Assembly (NCBI RefSeq): GCF_018691265.1
Contig: NW_024881313.1
Coordinates: forward strand, 35,829,518 to 35,893,517
From: Tyto alba
Lineage: Eukaryota; Chordata; Aves; Strigiformes; Tytonidae
DNA length: 64,000 bases
Direction of reading: 5' to 3'
Position numbers and translations under genes: made by a program. Of this stretch, positions 22,849 through 35,299 are shown one piece after another. The first letter of the stretch is position 1; the number at the start of each line of letters is the position of its first letter. A model generated the notes under the pieces. The model was not told the origin of the DNA, made no database searches, and saw nothing but the letters and a program-made list of their open reading frames with translations.

Positions 22849-25800
22849 AAAATGATGTCCAGTTCTTTCTAGGAGGGACTTAATTTCTCAGTGTCGGATC
22901 TCTTTTAACAGATGTTTTAACATTAATGGAAACAGACTAAGTGGCATTAGGAAGCGGAGCAGGGGAACTGCTCTACCAGATCGTATCGCTAATTGCTTAG
23001 CTGCTGGTTCTGTGTTTCCTATTCCTGTGACATTCCTTTGAAGTCAGAGTGGGATGCTCTGACATATTTGGCACATCAGGGAGCACTGAAAGGTTACTGC
23101 TTCCTAACTAAATAAGAACAGAGGAATGGTTAATTCTTTTTGTCTGGTATCCATCACAAAGCAGAGGTCAATGCCACATATTGGAGAGGACGCTGAACTG
23201 GACACACGATGGGAATTGGTAGCTGCAGGATGCTGTACATCCTCTCAGAACCTCTGGAGTAGAAGCAAACATTGAAAAGAAAGTCTGGATTTGCTGTCAC
23301 CCCAGAGACATGGTTGAGAATGTTTGATGGGACACATACATATGGACTTGCAGGTGCAGATTAGCCATGCTTTGCATAGGATCCTGAGGAGTACTTGCTG
23401 GATAGTGTGTTTGATGCAACTAGATTTTTCACTTTGCACTAACCATCTGTCTGCATGGCTCTACTGAAGCATCCTGCAGATAGTATGCTACAGAGCTGCA
23501 GTCATACTGCTGAAAAACCTCTTATAACATCTCCTTTGATAGACTTGCACTTCCCTCTCCACATCATGCATGAGAACAAAGTGCAAACAGACCCAAAAAT
23601 GCTTTACACAAGGGAACAGCAGCTGAGACAAAGTACCACGATAATTTCTCTAAGACACATTTTATAATCTGTATGATACATTCTGGTGTCATGGAAAGGT
23701 GGCTATCAGCATGATTTAAAATTTGTTTGGTTATATCCACACTCTATTACAGTGTAGGTAGTCTGTGCACATCTAAAACTCACTTCCCTAAACTGATTGT
23801 CATATAGTCTCTCTTATTTAAAATGTTATCCCTGAGCAGGACAACTGTTGGAGGAAGTCTAAAAGGTTCAGGCACTTGGTTCAAGTCTGACTGGGTATTG
23901 TGTGGTCTGGATGTGCACTTGCAGTTAGTCTGGGCTTTTACACGTCCTGTTTTTAGCTGGTTTGGAAATGCCCCAGAAACAACAGACACACTCAGCTCTG
24001 CTAACTCAAGGCCGCAGCTACCTACCATAATATAGATGTAGCCACAGGAAAGCACATGATGGAAGTCAGATGAAGTAAAGGCAACACCAAAAGGACTTAA
24101 TCGCTGATTAGGAAGAGGCGTGGTTTGTTCTTCACCACCTAGTCATTAAATTAAGATCAGTCGTTGTGCCAGGAGCAGAGTCCCACTCAGCCACGAGCTA
24201 TTGGTAGCAATGCAGGACTTGGCACTGATGCAGCTTCTGGCCTCCTCTGTGTAAGAGATCAAACACGACTGCTGCAACTGTCCATTTGGATCCGCTTTCC
24301 TGCTGTGCAGCTGGCAGTGAATTGTTTGGGAATGAGCTTCAGTCAGATTTTTGTGACAGTTGTTCCCTTTTTTTTTTCTCTCTAGAAAAGGTTCTCACTT
24401 CGTGTTTATCCTCCTGGCTCATATTGGGAGCAGCTGGGGTGACACGGGGAAGGCTGGTGGAGTTCCTCTCAAAGCACAAAACCTCTCTTCCAGGATCTTC
24501 AAGGTCTGTATGGTCGAGAACAAAACTCTGAGTTCAAGGAGAGTGCTTCCCACATAACAGCAAGTTCTCAATAGAAATTAGTAATTTCCCTCTCCCATTA
24601 AAAAAGAGAAAAAGAACATAAAAGCCCCATGAGATCTTGCCCCTGCAGCTTGATGGGAATGTCTCACCACTTTTTTCCCTGGCTGGCACAGCAGCAGAGC
24701 TCCAGTGTAGGGCAAAGAGCCTGAAACCCAACCATGTGTTCTGGGAACGCACAAGATGCAGAGAGAGGAAGACGAGCACAAAGCCATCAGGCAACAGAAA
24801 ACGAAACCGGCTGGCTGTGCATCATAGCTGGAGCAGGGCCAGCCCAGCCACCCACACACAGGAGGCGTTCGTATGTGGTAGAGACCGCAGCAAGGTGAAG
24901 GATGTGCCGAGTTTGGATCCGCTAGATCGTTTTCCCAAAGAGCAGTCAAAGAACATCAGTGTCAGCATCGGGGTCCCTTGCCACCATGCAGGAATGTTGT
25001 TGACATGAAGCCCGTGCCCTGTGTCACACTGCAGCTTTGCAGGATGGCTGCATAAGCTTCAGGAAGTACGAAATTATATTTGCTCGAGAACACCGATTGC
25101 AGATGTCCCGGGTATCTCAGAGCAAAGCTACAGCTGGGATCCTCTCCTGGCTGCAGTGAGGAGAAGGGACAGGGTAAGTCATCAAGTTCAAATGTCTCTG
25201 GCTGGTTTAAATGAACAGAGCTTCACTGAATTCAATTAATTTTGGATTAAGTCTATCCCCTGAAGAGCCTGCATCTGTGACAGGACTGAACGCTTCCCAA
25301 AATGAGACTTTAGTCATTCAGCTCAATGGAAGGATTGGACTTACCTCTAGTGACAGATGAGACCAAGACCTGTGCATTGGGTTTTAGGATGCTTATGCAC
25401 ATACACATACGCATGCACTCACACGCAATATTTATATAAGATTCATCAACCTCTTTTTGGAAACAATGAAGGAATTTGATGGGGATGAAAGTACTACAGT
25501 TTTACAGAAAAGATTCTAAAAATATATATGTAGTTTATTAGAGGTTAATATCCTTTCTGTGGGATTTGAAGAAGCACCTTGTGAGCTTTAGGAGTCACGT
25601 CCTGACCGTGGCATTCTGTAGCTTGGTTTGAAAATGCTACAGTAAGTTTACTAATCCCAAATAAATCTGGTACGTCTTTTCCTTAATTGTCTAGAAGGAT
25701 TCATCGACAAAGTCCCCAGTGCACCACAAACAACGTGAACTTTTTAATACTCCTATCAATGTGCACATCAATCTGTTCTTTTCCAGTCAGCAGAGCTGGT

Positions 25801-27556
25801 ATGGTCTTGCATACCACCACGTTGTTCAGACTGGCTTTCACACCACAGAAATACTGTTTCTCATTTCCCACTAGACACTTCGGAGTCCAAAATATCTCCC
25901 GTGTCCTGATCCTGCCGGGTGCTGCAAGGGGGTGCCAGGGCACCTCAGCATCCTGCAGGAGCTGCCATGTGTGAGCAGGGTCCTAGCACTCCCAGCACAG
26001 AGTAGATGTGCTGACCTGATTCACCACCCTGATTTGCATGTGCGGTGTTAAGGGAAAATGCTGTATCCTATTAAATTAACAAACTAGCACATTCCATCAG
26101 CTGGTTCTCATGCCCTCGAGGCATCCTCTGGAGGTTTCCGTGACATGCCAATGAAACATTCAAACTACAAGACAGCCCAGTCACTTCCCATCCATTTTTT
26201 ATGGTACCATGGAAACAAAGAGCGCCAGGCAATTCCTTCTTTAAGCTTTCAATAAATCACTCTACAACTGTAAGAGGTACGTGCTTTCAATGCCCCTGTG
26301 TTTTGCTTGGCTCCCCTGGGCTAAGCAGCTTTCTGCCCCCTTTGCCATCTACCCTCTACCCTCTGTCACCTTGTGACCTCTGGTCCCCGAATAGCCAAAA
26401 GGGTTTGGGAGCAGACTGTCTACTTTCAGGCTTTGTGTTTGCAGACATTTCTTGGCTCTGAGTTTCTGGAAGCCACCCTGTATATGTGCTGGGCTGATGC
26501 AAAGCCAGAGCCTTAGACGGGAAGACAGTTTTGCAACAGCTTTGCCAGCCAGAGTGGAGACTAAGGGCAACGGGACAGACTCAGTGACTCCACTGCTGCA
26601 AAATTCACCTTTTGTCCTGCTGCTGAGAGTGCTCCCTCACCCATTTTTGGGCTTTGATGTGTCCATCAGAGCAGTCTTTTCCCTTTTTCCATCTTACAGC
26701 TGCTCTCCTCTCACGGTCAATGTCTGCCTGCATGCGTGTGTGCAACCTTTTCTCTTCTGTTTCAAATACCACCCTCCTGCAGAGGTCAGGGATGCATGGG
26801 AGTCTTCTGCACTTGTATTTGTTGTAGGTAGTGATGTGTGAGCAGTCACAGTATCTGTCCTGGAGGATAACAAGATCCTCAGCTTTCCACACACCACAGC
26901 AGGGAGCATTTAAATGATTTCTGCTCAGGCCTTGGGAATCAATGCTTGTGTTTGGCCCAGCCAGAGTGTGACCACCCTCCATCTCAGGGTTTAATTACCT
27001 GGGCTGTCTCTGAGGTACTTGAAAAAATGTTTCCAATGGAATACTCAGAAAAAGGAAACAGGGAGAAAAAAAAAGAAAGTCAAACCTATGCTTTTGTGTC
27101 CCCCCTAGCCTTGCAAGAGAGCTGAAACCCACAGCTCCATGCATCCAATGAGCTAGGAAACCCCCTCAAGCCATATTCAAGGTCACTGCCTCAATATCAA
27201 ACCAGTTGCATGGCTGGGTCCAAATTGCAACTGCAGCACCTGAAAGTCAGAGTTGGCCCAAAGGTCAGATGTCTGGAGAAGTGGAATATGTGTGCACCGC
27301 TGCTGGGTTGGTTTTGTCCTGGTCTGTCTTTAATTCCTCAATTTTTAATAGTATTTAGAGCCAGGACCTCAGTTTGGACAATGGTCAAGAGATGAATGAG
27401 ACCTTTGGTTTGAAGCCAAAATTGTTGGAAACCATTGCTAAAGCATGTCTGCATGTATAGATGCTCAACTAGACTGGCTAGTCCCCAATGCTAACCAGCT
27501 CTCACCTGCTAGAAACTGTTGAGTATTGATGCCATCCAAAACAGTAGAAGTCAAAA
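22849..27556. other. Gene-free unique sequence
   Basis: No gene is seen. A strong polypyrimidine-AG acceptor look-alike ends at 24385, but the frames after it stop or lack a matching donor. An octamer-like ATTTGCAT lies near 26032, and a CA-rich patch lies at about 25397-25430. Open frames reach about 129 codons and are unrecognisable. Confidence 0.4.
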
Positions 27557-27558
27557 TA

Positions 27559-27590
<32 letters not shown>

Positions 27591-27593
27591 AAC
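27557..27593. repeat. (AAAAC)n microsatellite
   Basis: About six AAAAC units sit in an A-rich frame. No retroposon body is recognisable upstream. Confidence 0.9.
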
Positions 27594-27989
27594 AACCTAA
27601 ACCTGCCTTTTATTTCGGAGAGATTTGGATCGGGGCCTTCATTGTTTTACTTCAGCATTCACTGAGGGTGAAACCACATCCCACAAACCCAAACAGGCGT
27701 GGGGAAGGGAACGGGTGTTGTGTGAAGCTATCCCAACTCTGCTTGCCTTAGGGGCAGCCACGTTCCCAGAGAGCAGAGGTCAAAATGAACATTAAGTTAA
27801 GGAGCTGCTAAAGCAGTGAGCAGGTCACATTTCCATTTGCAGCGGCTCTTGCTGGGATGGTCCCACCCAGCAAAATGTCTCTAAGCAGCAGGTCTCAGGT
27901 CCCCATGCTGCCATGGATGCATCCCACGGGACCAAGACTGGGATGTCAGTGGCTCTGCATTAACTCCTTTGCTCCTTGTCTTGTCTGGG
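27594..27989. other. Gene-free unique sequence
   Basis: I see no gene, repeat or RNA between the AAAAC microsatellite and the AT-rich block that follows. Confidence 0.4.
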
Positions 27990-28260
27990 CACATTCCTCT
28001 CTTGATGACTTAAATTAACATCCCATTAAATTGCTTTCATCAATAAATTGCCAAAATCTGCCTGGGTGCCCTTGGCAAAGTGGGATTTGTGTCTTTGCCA
28101 GATGGGCCTGGCACAGGCAGCAGCAGTGAGCTGTTCATGGGCACTGGCTTTATTAAACATTAATGGCTTAAGCTTCCCTCCAACAGCTAATAATAAAAGG
28201 GCTCATTTAAGTTTATTCTGACACAAATGAAGAGATTTAGATTAATTGGGAAGCTGTTCA
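27990..28260. promoter_or_regulatory. Candidate conserved non-coding element
   Basis: An AT-rich, repeat-free block with repeated ATTAA/TTAAT words (about 28014, 28023, 28156 and 28233) and a 'taataataaaag' stretch near 28188. It contains a TTGCCAAAAT word near 28047 and 'ttggcaaag' near 28072, possible NFI half sites. It has the even, non-decayed texture typical of developmental enhancers. No coding frame crosses it. The call rests on composition only. Confidence 0.3.
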
Positions 28261-29163
28261 GTGGTGTTTCTTAAATGCTTAGGGCCTGACTACCAGCAAG
28301 AAGATGCACTGCTTATAACTTTAAAGCACTGGTATGGTGGGTGTTGTAGCAGGGTTGTGCTCACTCGCCATGACCAGCTGGTCCTGACTCCCCATCAGGA
28401 TGGCTGGCCCTGGCCAGGCTCCTTTTCCAAGGTGTGGGCACAGGGTTTAGGGGCAGCCCTCCCCATTACAGCCAGCGTGCTCTGTTCCCACACATGGTCA
28501 TGACTTCTGACATATCTGTGGCTACTTTAAATTGCTCCTCTCCTAAGCCAGAACAAAATGGACTTTTCAATGCTAAAAGTCCACATGCAACCAAAAATAG
28601 ATTATTTTTTGTTAATTTGGTTAATGGCTTGCAAGGACGGGTTGGTTTGCTTGACATTTTACTTTGCTGTGGTTAGAGGGGAAGAAAAAGTTTCTGCTTC
28701 AGTCAGAAATATTCATGATATGGGGGGGAAAAACCCAGCAAGCATTTTTTAAGCATTCCTAAATTAGAGACCCCAGAGGGTTTGGGAAAAGGATTGTACA
28801 GTGGCAAATCCAGGCTCCATCACACCCCAAATCCACCCTCCTGCTGCCCGCCAGCCTGTTCCACTCAACCTGCGCTGGCAGCTTATCTGCCTCCCGAAAG
28901 GTCTGTTTGCCTTGGCACATGTTCACCTGTGCTTTTGAAAAATGTTCTCCCAACACAGATTTGGTGAGGAATGGACCATCTGAGTGTGTTAAGCTGCGTG
29001 CTGCATCCCTGCAACCCTCTGCAGGTTTCCTCGCTCCAGTGCCTTGCAGACCGAGCGAAGAGCGGGGTGCGATCCTCTGCACCTACTTATGCTCCTGGCT
29101 ACTGGAGGGGGTTATTTCAAGGGTCCTCATCACTGCCTTCAGAGTCCTCTTCCTCTTTTGTAG
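28261..29163. other. Gene-free unique sequence
   Basis: No gene is recognised. The 3' end has a good polypyrimidine-AG (cttcctcttttgtag, ending 29163), discussed with the next feature. Confidence 0.35.
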
Positions 29164-29220
29164 GTTCAAAAGAAAACATCTGTGAATGGCTCGTCACAGC
29201 AAACCCCTGCCAGTGTCTGA
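29164..29220 (+). other. Possible short 3'-terminal coding segment (weak)
   Basis: Directly after an acceptor-like cttcctcttttgtag (AG at 29162-29163), one frame reads VQKKTSVNGSSQQTPASV and stops at TGA 29218-29220. The peptide is Ser/Gln/Thr-rich, like some disordered tails, but I do not recognise it, and an 18-codon frame is expected by chance. No poly(A) signal follows closely. It is recorded because the acceptor is good and the sequence after the stop looks regulatory. Confidence 0.12.
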
Positions 29221-29520
29221 TCTCTTACGATAACATGCTCTAATGAGGTTATAGCTCTCCTCCTGCCTCTCAAACGTTTCGGAGTTGCTCGGGCTGAATG
29301 AGACAGGAGGTAATTAGAGTGACATGCTTTCATGCACAGAGAGAATAAAGTAACACAAATTTCCTGAATGGACAAGAGCAGTTTGGCCTCAGCTGAGTGA
29401 AATAACCAGGCAGTGATCTAATTCACTTTACTGTTAATAGATTGTTATCTGAGGAGCCCTAGTGCAAACACGATAAGCTGTAAAGAAATACAGATAAAAG
29501 CCAGAGCTCCAAGTGTTGCA
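29221..29520. promoter_or_regulatory. Candidate conserved non-coding element
   Basis: Repeat-free block with TAATTA near 29312, GATAA words near 29229 and 29473, and 'gttatct' (a GATA site on the minus strand) near 29443. The density of GATA- and homeodomain-like cores and the lack of microsatellite decay suggest an enhancer-type element. No reading frame spans it. Conservation is untested. Confidence 0.3.
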
Positions 29521-31639
29521 GAGATGTGCATTCAGCCCAACATTGGTCTCGATGGCCTCAGTCTAGCTCCAGTTTCTGCTCATCCCTGGAGCTGGCTGGG
29601 TGGATAACACTCGAACCAGGCTGTGTAATCAAATTGCTGCCCAAATTGCAAGATCGTTTGGCTCCAGCATCAGGTTGGGAATTCATCAGTTTGCCTTGTG
29701 CAGTCCAAGCCACAGTGGGCAGATCTGGAGCCAAAGCTCTCATCGGGTTCAGGCTTTGACTCCGGCAGCCGTGCCCCAGGCAGAGAGGGGGTGCAGTGGC
29801 AGGAAGGGATGCTGTGGTCCCCCAACAGGGTCCCACAGCTGGCTGAGCACATCTGCCCTGGTGAAACTGCCACCACAGCCGTCCTCCAGCATGACATCTC
29901 TTTGGCAGCGTGACTGCTGGCAGACAGCCCCACGCGTGGGCTTTATCTCCCATAACCACCCCCATCACAGCCCCAAGATACAGGGGGGGCTTCTCACATG
30001 TGCGTTGGTAGGACGAGACTATAACAGTTTGTACCAGGGATCAGCTGCAGTTGGAGAACCAGAGGGGAACATGGGTCTTTAAGTTTCCTGTGCCCTTGTT
30101 TAACACATCCACAAGAAACCTGTCCTGATGTACACCAGTTGAGTGTTTTGACCAAAGTACCTTGGCTAGATTCCATAAGCATGAGAAGCCATTGTCAATC
30201 AACATTCCTGATGCTCTTCCCCCTCCTCTGTCCTTGCGTGGAGCTCTGCTGAGTTTATCACCACTGTCTCCAGCCAAGCCAGCTGCCAACACAAACACGC
30301 TACACCCTGCTCACATCACCTGTCCACTCTCATTGTAGCTCTGCATCCCAGGCTCCCCCTGTCAGGGTATGAGACTTACCCCACCTCCAGCTCTCCTTCT
30401 CCAGTGCAGCCCCATCCAGCTGTAGGAGGGACAGAACACCCATGGGGACCTGGAAATTTGCTTCCAGTGCCCACGGTGAGGATGAACTCCTGTATGAGCA
30501 AGGTGATGCAGGAAGGGGGTCTGCTGGAGTCTGACCAAGCATGCAATGAGGCAGAATTGGGGGGGGGTGGAGCTGAGCCAGGGCAAGCACCTTCCTCATA
30601 ATCATGGGGTGAAGCCTCACCCTCACACTGACTCTCTTCCCATAAACGCCATACTGCCCTGGTCTTACACATAATATACTCTGTCCTTTATCCATTTTAT
30701 CTTTCCGCAGGCAAGAATGCTGTCAGATTCCCAGGCAAGTTTGAATATGTCAAAAAAAGTAATTTCATCAGCCAGATTTAGCCTGCTTTTGGGAAGTGAG
30801 TGTACTCTGCTGCTTTGATGACAGCTTCATTAGAGACGAGATAACCCCAGCTTTGCGTGCCCCATCTCTCCTCAGCTAACATCCAGCTCTTAGCAAAATC
30901 TAACAGCACAGCTTCTCATGGTCACTCTCCTCCAGCATTTCCAGGAGTTTTTGTGTCCCTCCAGGCCTCATTTCCCCACCTGTATCATGGAGTACACCAG
31001 ATCTTTTTTTCCATTTCTACCCAGTTTGATAGCAAAGCAATGATGGAGCTGAATATATCCCTCCTATACAATTTTATCTCCCCAGCATCCCATCTAGAGC
31101 CTCTAAATATGCTGCACAGCAAACATTAGTAAGTGTTAACCCACTATACACTGCTTTGCCCACTCGTCTGGCAACACAACAGTGAGCTGAGGCTACAAAT
31201 GTGATAGCAGCATCAGGGTACCTAAGCATCTTCAAACTCGGTAAACTGAGTCATGTCCCCAACACGTCCTGTGATCAGCCAGGCCAAGCTATTGAGAACA
31301 TGGTCTCTGGCCAAGCTCTGGCCACTGAGCTCGAGCCATGAGCCCAAGTTCAGGCTGATGCTTGAGCCAAGGATGTGTCCTCAATGGATGGTTTGGATGC
31401 AGCCACCCTCTCCCGAAGAGGAGGATAGCTACGCGTGGGCATGTAAGCTCTGCTGACTGCTGCCTGTGCCAGAGAGCAAGCCCTGGTCCATTTTATTTAA
31501 TAGTATAGACGTAGTCTTGGACAATCTTCAACCCACCCTTTGCATCCTGCCTTTTCGTTAGCACCATGCCAAGCACATGGAGTGCAGCCTGACTTTCCTT
31601 GCGAGTGCCAAGCCCTGCTGAGAGAGTGGAGGAGGCACA
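29521..31639. other. Gene-free unique sequence
   Basis: No gene is recognised; the longest frame is 160 codons (29600-30082 plus) and encodes nothing familiar. An acceptor-like site at 30710 (ctttccgcag) is followed by a 22-codon frame ending at TAG 30779-30781, judged chance. The part at about 30690-30840 has a regulatory-like texture. Confidence 0.35.
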
Positions 31640-31810
31640 AACCGACTCTTACTCAGCTGGAGAGCTTACTAAAGGCCACAATTTTCCAATTGCTTGAAGA
31701 GTTGTCATTAGACAGTTAAGATGGAAGATTGTTAAATTGCTTTAAGGCTGGAGCCAAGAAGCCTTCAATAAGGCACTCTTTGCTGTAAGGATATGTGTGC
31801 ACCGCAGTCC
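31640..31810. promoter_or_regulatory. Candidate conserved non-coding element (short)
   Basis: A 170-bp repeat-free block with ATTTTCCAATTG (near 31680), ACAGTTAAG and TTGTTAAATTG words. Its texture differs from the more GC-rich, decayed flanks. The regulatory reading is inferred from composition only. Confidence 0.25.
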
Positions 31811-34800
31811 TTCAGTTGGGAGGGAATAGGAAAGTCATAGCTTTGTTTTGAGCATTCTACAGTGCTTGGAAGGAGAACAACTTACCGTGGGGATAAGGGG
31901 AACAAGATACAGGGGTGGGAAGGAGAACATCCAAGAAAGGAGTCCCCAAATCCCTCTGTTACCCAGTGTCACATGCATATTCCATTACTCATCATCAACA
32001 CTTTCCTCCAGTGACAGAAGGATCTGATATTTATTGTAGCTTTTGCAGACATGACAAGGGTCCAACAGGAGACTAACCTGGAGGAAATGTCTCTGTGACC
32101 TTCAAAAGGTTGGAAGAGAGCAGCAGGGCCAAAGTGGAGAGGGGAGGAAGGAGAAGAAGGGGTGTCCTTGCACATCAGTTGGTGCAAGGGAGCTTATGGA
32201 GCCAGCAAGTAGCTGCCTGCTATGAACTGAAGGAGTTTGACATATCCAACTACATGTTACCAGCAGGGATCAGATCAGTAGCATCTCTCCTTAAAGCAGC
32301 AGGCATGGTCATTTCCAGTCCCCATCCTAAACAATTCAGTGTCCCCCTTGGTGGTGTACTCTCCTCCTCCTGCGTGTTGGGGCTAGAGCTTTCTCAAGGG
32401 AAGACAGCAGCCAACCCACCAAAAACATGCTGACTGGCCCAATAAAGCAAAACGGACCCATAGTGCTGTGGCCTCTTCTGCCCTGCATCAAAAGGCAACC
32501 TGGACATATTCATTGCTGAATGTCTCCCTACATCCACTGCACCCATCCACTCCCTGTCTATAAATCTGAAGGTACGCTTTGACCACCTTGTTTCCAGGCC
32601 TTAATGAAGTGTTGGCTGGTCCCACCTCCAGTCCCAGCATCTTGAGGAAGACATACCATATTTATTTAACAGTGAGGTCTAAGGGTTACTTCTCCTCATG
32701 GTCATCTGTCGTGGTTCTCACAGTTACAACATCTCCACTGAACAGACTCCACAGGACTGGGTTTTGCAAGGAAATGCTAGTCTTTTTTTGTGTGTTCGAA
32801 GTTTCTCCTGATGGGTATAATGGATGTAATATGTCTGTGCTGGATGGGGTCACTCTGCTGGCTAGGAACCCACAGTATTGCTGGAGCTTGTCTCACCTCT
32901 TCCAAAAGCCCTTGTCAGCCAGAAGCTTTGTGTTAACCCAGCACTCAGTCACCAGCCAGCGATGGAGCATCTGAAATAGCTCCTCAAGGCATTTGTGACA
33001 CCAAACCTTGGTAGTAACTGACAATTCGATCACAGGCTTGTCCATGCCCTTCCAGCTCTCAGTTTGGTTCTTGCTTTAGGGAGAAATACTAAAGATCCAC
33101 TGAAGGGGAGGCACCACTCAGTGGAGGTCCATCTGGCTTCTTGTCTCCCCCCAGGAATTGCTTTTTCTCCCCTTAGTTTCTCTGTTTCCTTCAGGTCTCT
33201 GCGCTTACGGGTGCCTGCCAAGCACACTTTCCCATGGCCCCTCTGAGAACACACTTCCACCCCTGCAAAATTAAGACACGTGACCTCCATAAATCCCCAT
33301 CAAAGGCCTTCATTCTTCTGCTATTCTTCTTGCTGTTGTTCACGTTAAGCATGCATGTGACAACCAGATAAAAGGCATCATTCTCGAACAAGCTAATTCA
33401 AGTTAACCAGTGCAATGAGAAGGACGGAGCAGCACCAAAGCACTCTGGCATTTTGATGTGCAACAGGGGTTTGAGCCTTCAGCTCGTTTTTAGTTTCTAA
33501 AATCCCAAGTGTTAGCCAGACATTCCCTGAACGTTTGGCAGGAAGCAGAAATTAAGAAAACCTAGCTTCCTTTGCATCTGTGTTCCAGGATTTTGGTGTA
33601 GGAGAGGGAGGTGAGCTTGAAAGATGTGTATTTGAAAAGGTGAGCCTTGCTCCCACTTCGGGGCATGTATTAGGGATCTCACCTATATGGGTGCCTCAGT
33701 TCAGCCTTCCTTTTCCTCAGATCATTTAGGAGACTCTGGGACACCTCTTGTCCTGCCAAATTTGGTTGAAATCAGCAAACACATATGCTCATAGATATAC
33801 AGCAGAAGACACTAAAAATATGTATTTTTTTAAGTTTTGAAAACTATTTTTTTTTTTTCACAGAGCAATTATAAGAAACTATGAGTTGAAAAGACATGTC
33901 AAAACTGTCTGGCATTTTTCTTCTGTTCTACTTTGAGCTTGGTTACCTGGAGATGCTTCTGGTTGTATGCTAGGAAATGAATCTTCAGTACATCAAGTAA
34001 GAAGGTGCTCTTGGTGTAGAAAAGATAATTGGAATATATTACATGGACTTTCTTCCTCTCGTAAATCTTAAACCACAAATGCTGTTTCAACCTGCACTGT
34101 CTGACTCCTGTTGGCTTGTCCACTGTGAAGGTCTGGAGTAGCCACGGGAATCCCTGCAGGCAGGGTCTGAGGGGACGTCCAGCCTTTCTGTGCAGGGCAC
34201 TGATTTAACTAATTCCCTTTGAATCCTACCTGAAATGGTATGGAAGTATCCTAAGTCCTGCTGGGAGATGGCACTTAGGATCTTAGTTATGTCAGTGCTT
34301 TTGAAAATTGTTTTCCATCAAGACTAGAGTGAAAATCCAAGTGATACAAACTGAGGACCTATGAGATAAAACCTGATGTACTTGCTCTAGTCACTGAAAG
34401 ACAACGGATAACACAGCAGACTGAGCAGGAAAATGGTTTCACTAGCAACAGCATCAAGACACACTTGACATCCCTTCAAGAAACACTCCTCCCCACCTTG
34501 CAACCTGCATGAGGCAGCTGGTAGCAGAGCCCCCATCCTCATGTTTCATTCCCCTCACGAGGAGAACGTGGGGAGATTGGGGGTGACAACAGCCATGCGA
34601 CTGTAATTGAGAGGGGCTCTTTAGAAGTTGTCCTGCTGGTAGGACCCTGGGAATCCCATTTTGTACTCCAGCTCGGCGCCCGGCGCAGCAAATACTGGAG
34701 ATGAGAACTCTTTTCAAATAAAAATGCTGCTCCAGTACTTCTCAGTAGTTTCTCACTGGGCTTGACATTCTCATCTACTGACTGCCCCTGGCAAACTCCT

Positions 34801-35004
34801 CTCGTGGTGGCTCTTCATCTCCCAGCTCCACACAGGGAAATTAAAAATCCCCATAATATTTTTCTTTAATCTAGTCCAATCTCCAGCTGCACTGGGGGCT
34901 GCTGCCCAGGAAAGTTTGCACGGATGAGGGGTGCTCAGCTCACCTCCTCTGGTGAAACTCCCTCTCCAGCTAAACTCCTTGAAGTACACAAATAGAGAGC
35001 AAAG
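31811..35004. other. Gene-free unique sequence
   Basis: No gene or clear repeat is seen. A run of T lies at about 33847-33859. Open frames are up to 131 codons and unrecognisable. A small CpG-rich spot near 34673-34690 is far too short to be an island. Confidence 0.4.
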
Positions 35005-35040
35005 AAAAAAAAAAAAACAAAAACAAAAACAAAAACAAAA
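35005..35040. repeat. Poly-A / (AAAAAC)n microsatellite
   Basis: An A13 run (35005-35017) leads into four CAAAAA units. It resembles a decayed retroposon tail, but no body is recognised. Confidence 0.9.
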
Positions 35041-35299
35041 GAACAGAGAATAAAAGTCTCGGCAGAGAAATTGTTTGATTGCCATTGCTAAAGGGCAGAA
35101 GAGGGGGGAAATCTTGGCTGCTTGCAGAGGGCAAATTCATCCTTCCCATGGTCTGCTGCAGGTTTGGAAGAAAGATGAGAAGAAAACAGAGTAAGTTCGT
35201 ATCTGCTGCTACCTTCCCCTTGGCACAGCCACATGGTGCCTCAGTCCAGTGAGCCGTCTGATCCCAGCTTCTTGCCTGCTTCCCATACGGGTGCAAAGT
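35041..35299. other. Gene-free unique sequence
   Basis: I see nothing recognisable here. Confidence 0.4.

Noticed and set aside
24360..24557. Strong splice-acceptor look-alike (ending 24385) followed by open sequence
   Set aside because: The frame continuing from the AG stops early or lacks a matching donor, and the peptides are unrecognisable. Polypyrimidine-AG is common by chance here.
30701..30781. Acceptor-like ctttccgcag followed by a 22-codon frame ending in TAG
   Set aside because: Too short to separate from chance, with no recognisable peptide and no poly(A) signal nearby. The texture fits a non-coding element better.
34670..34692. CpG-rich spot as a CpG-island promoter
   Set aside because: Only about 20 bp with a handful of CpGs, far below island length, and no gene follows.
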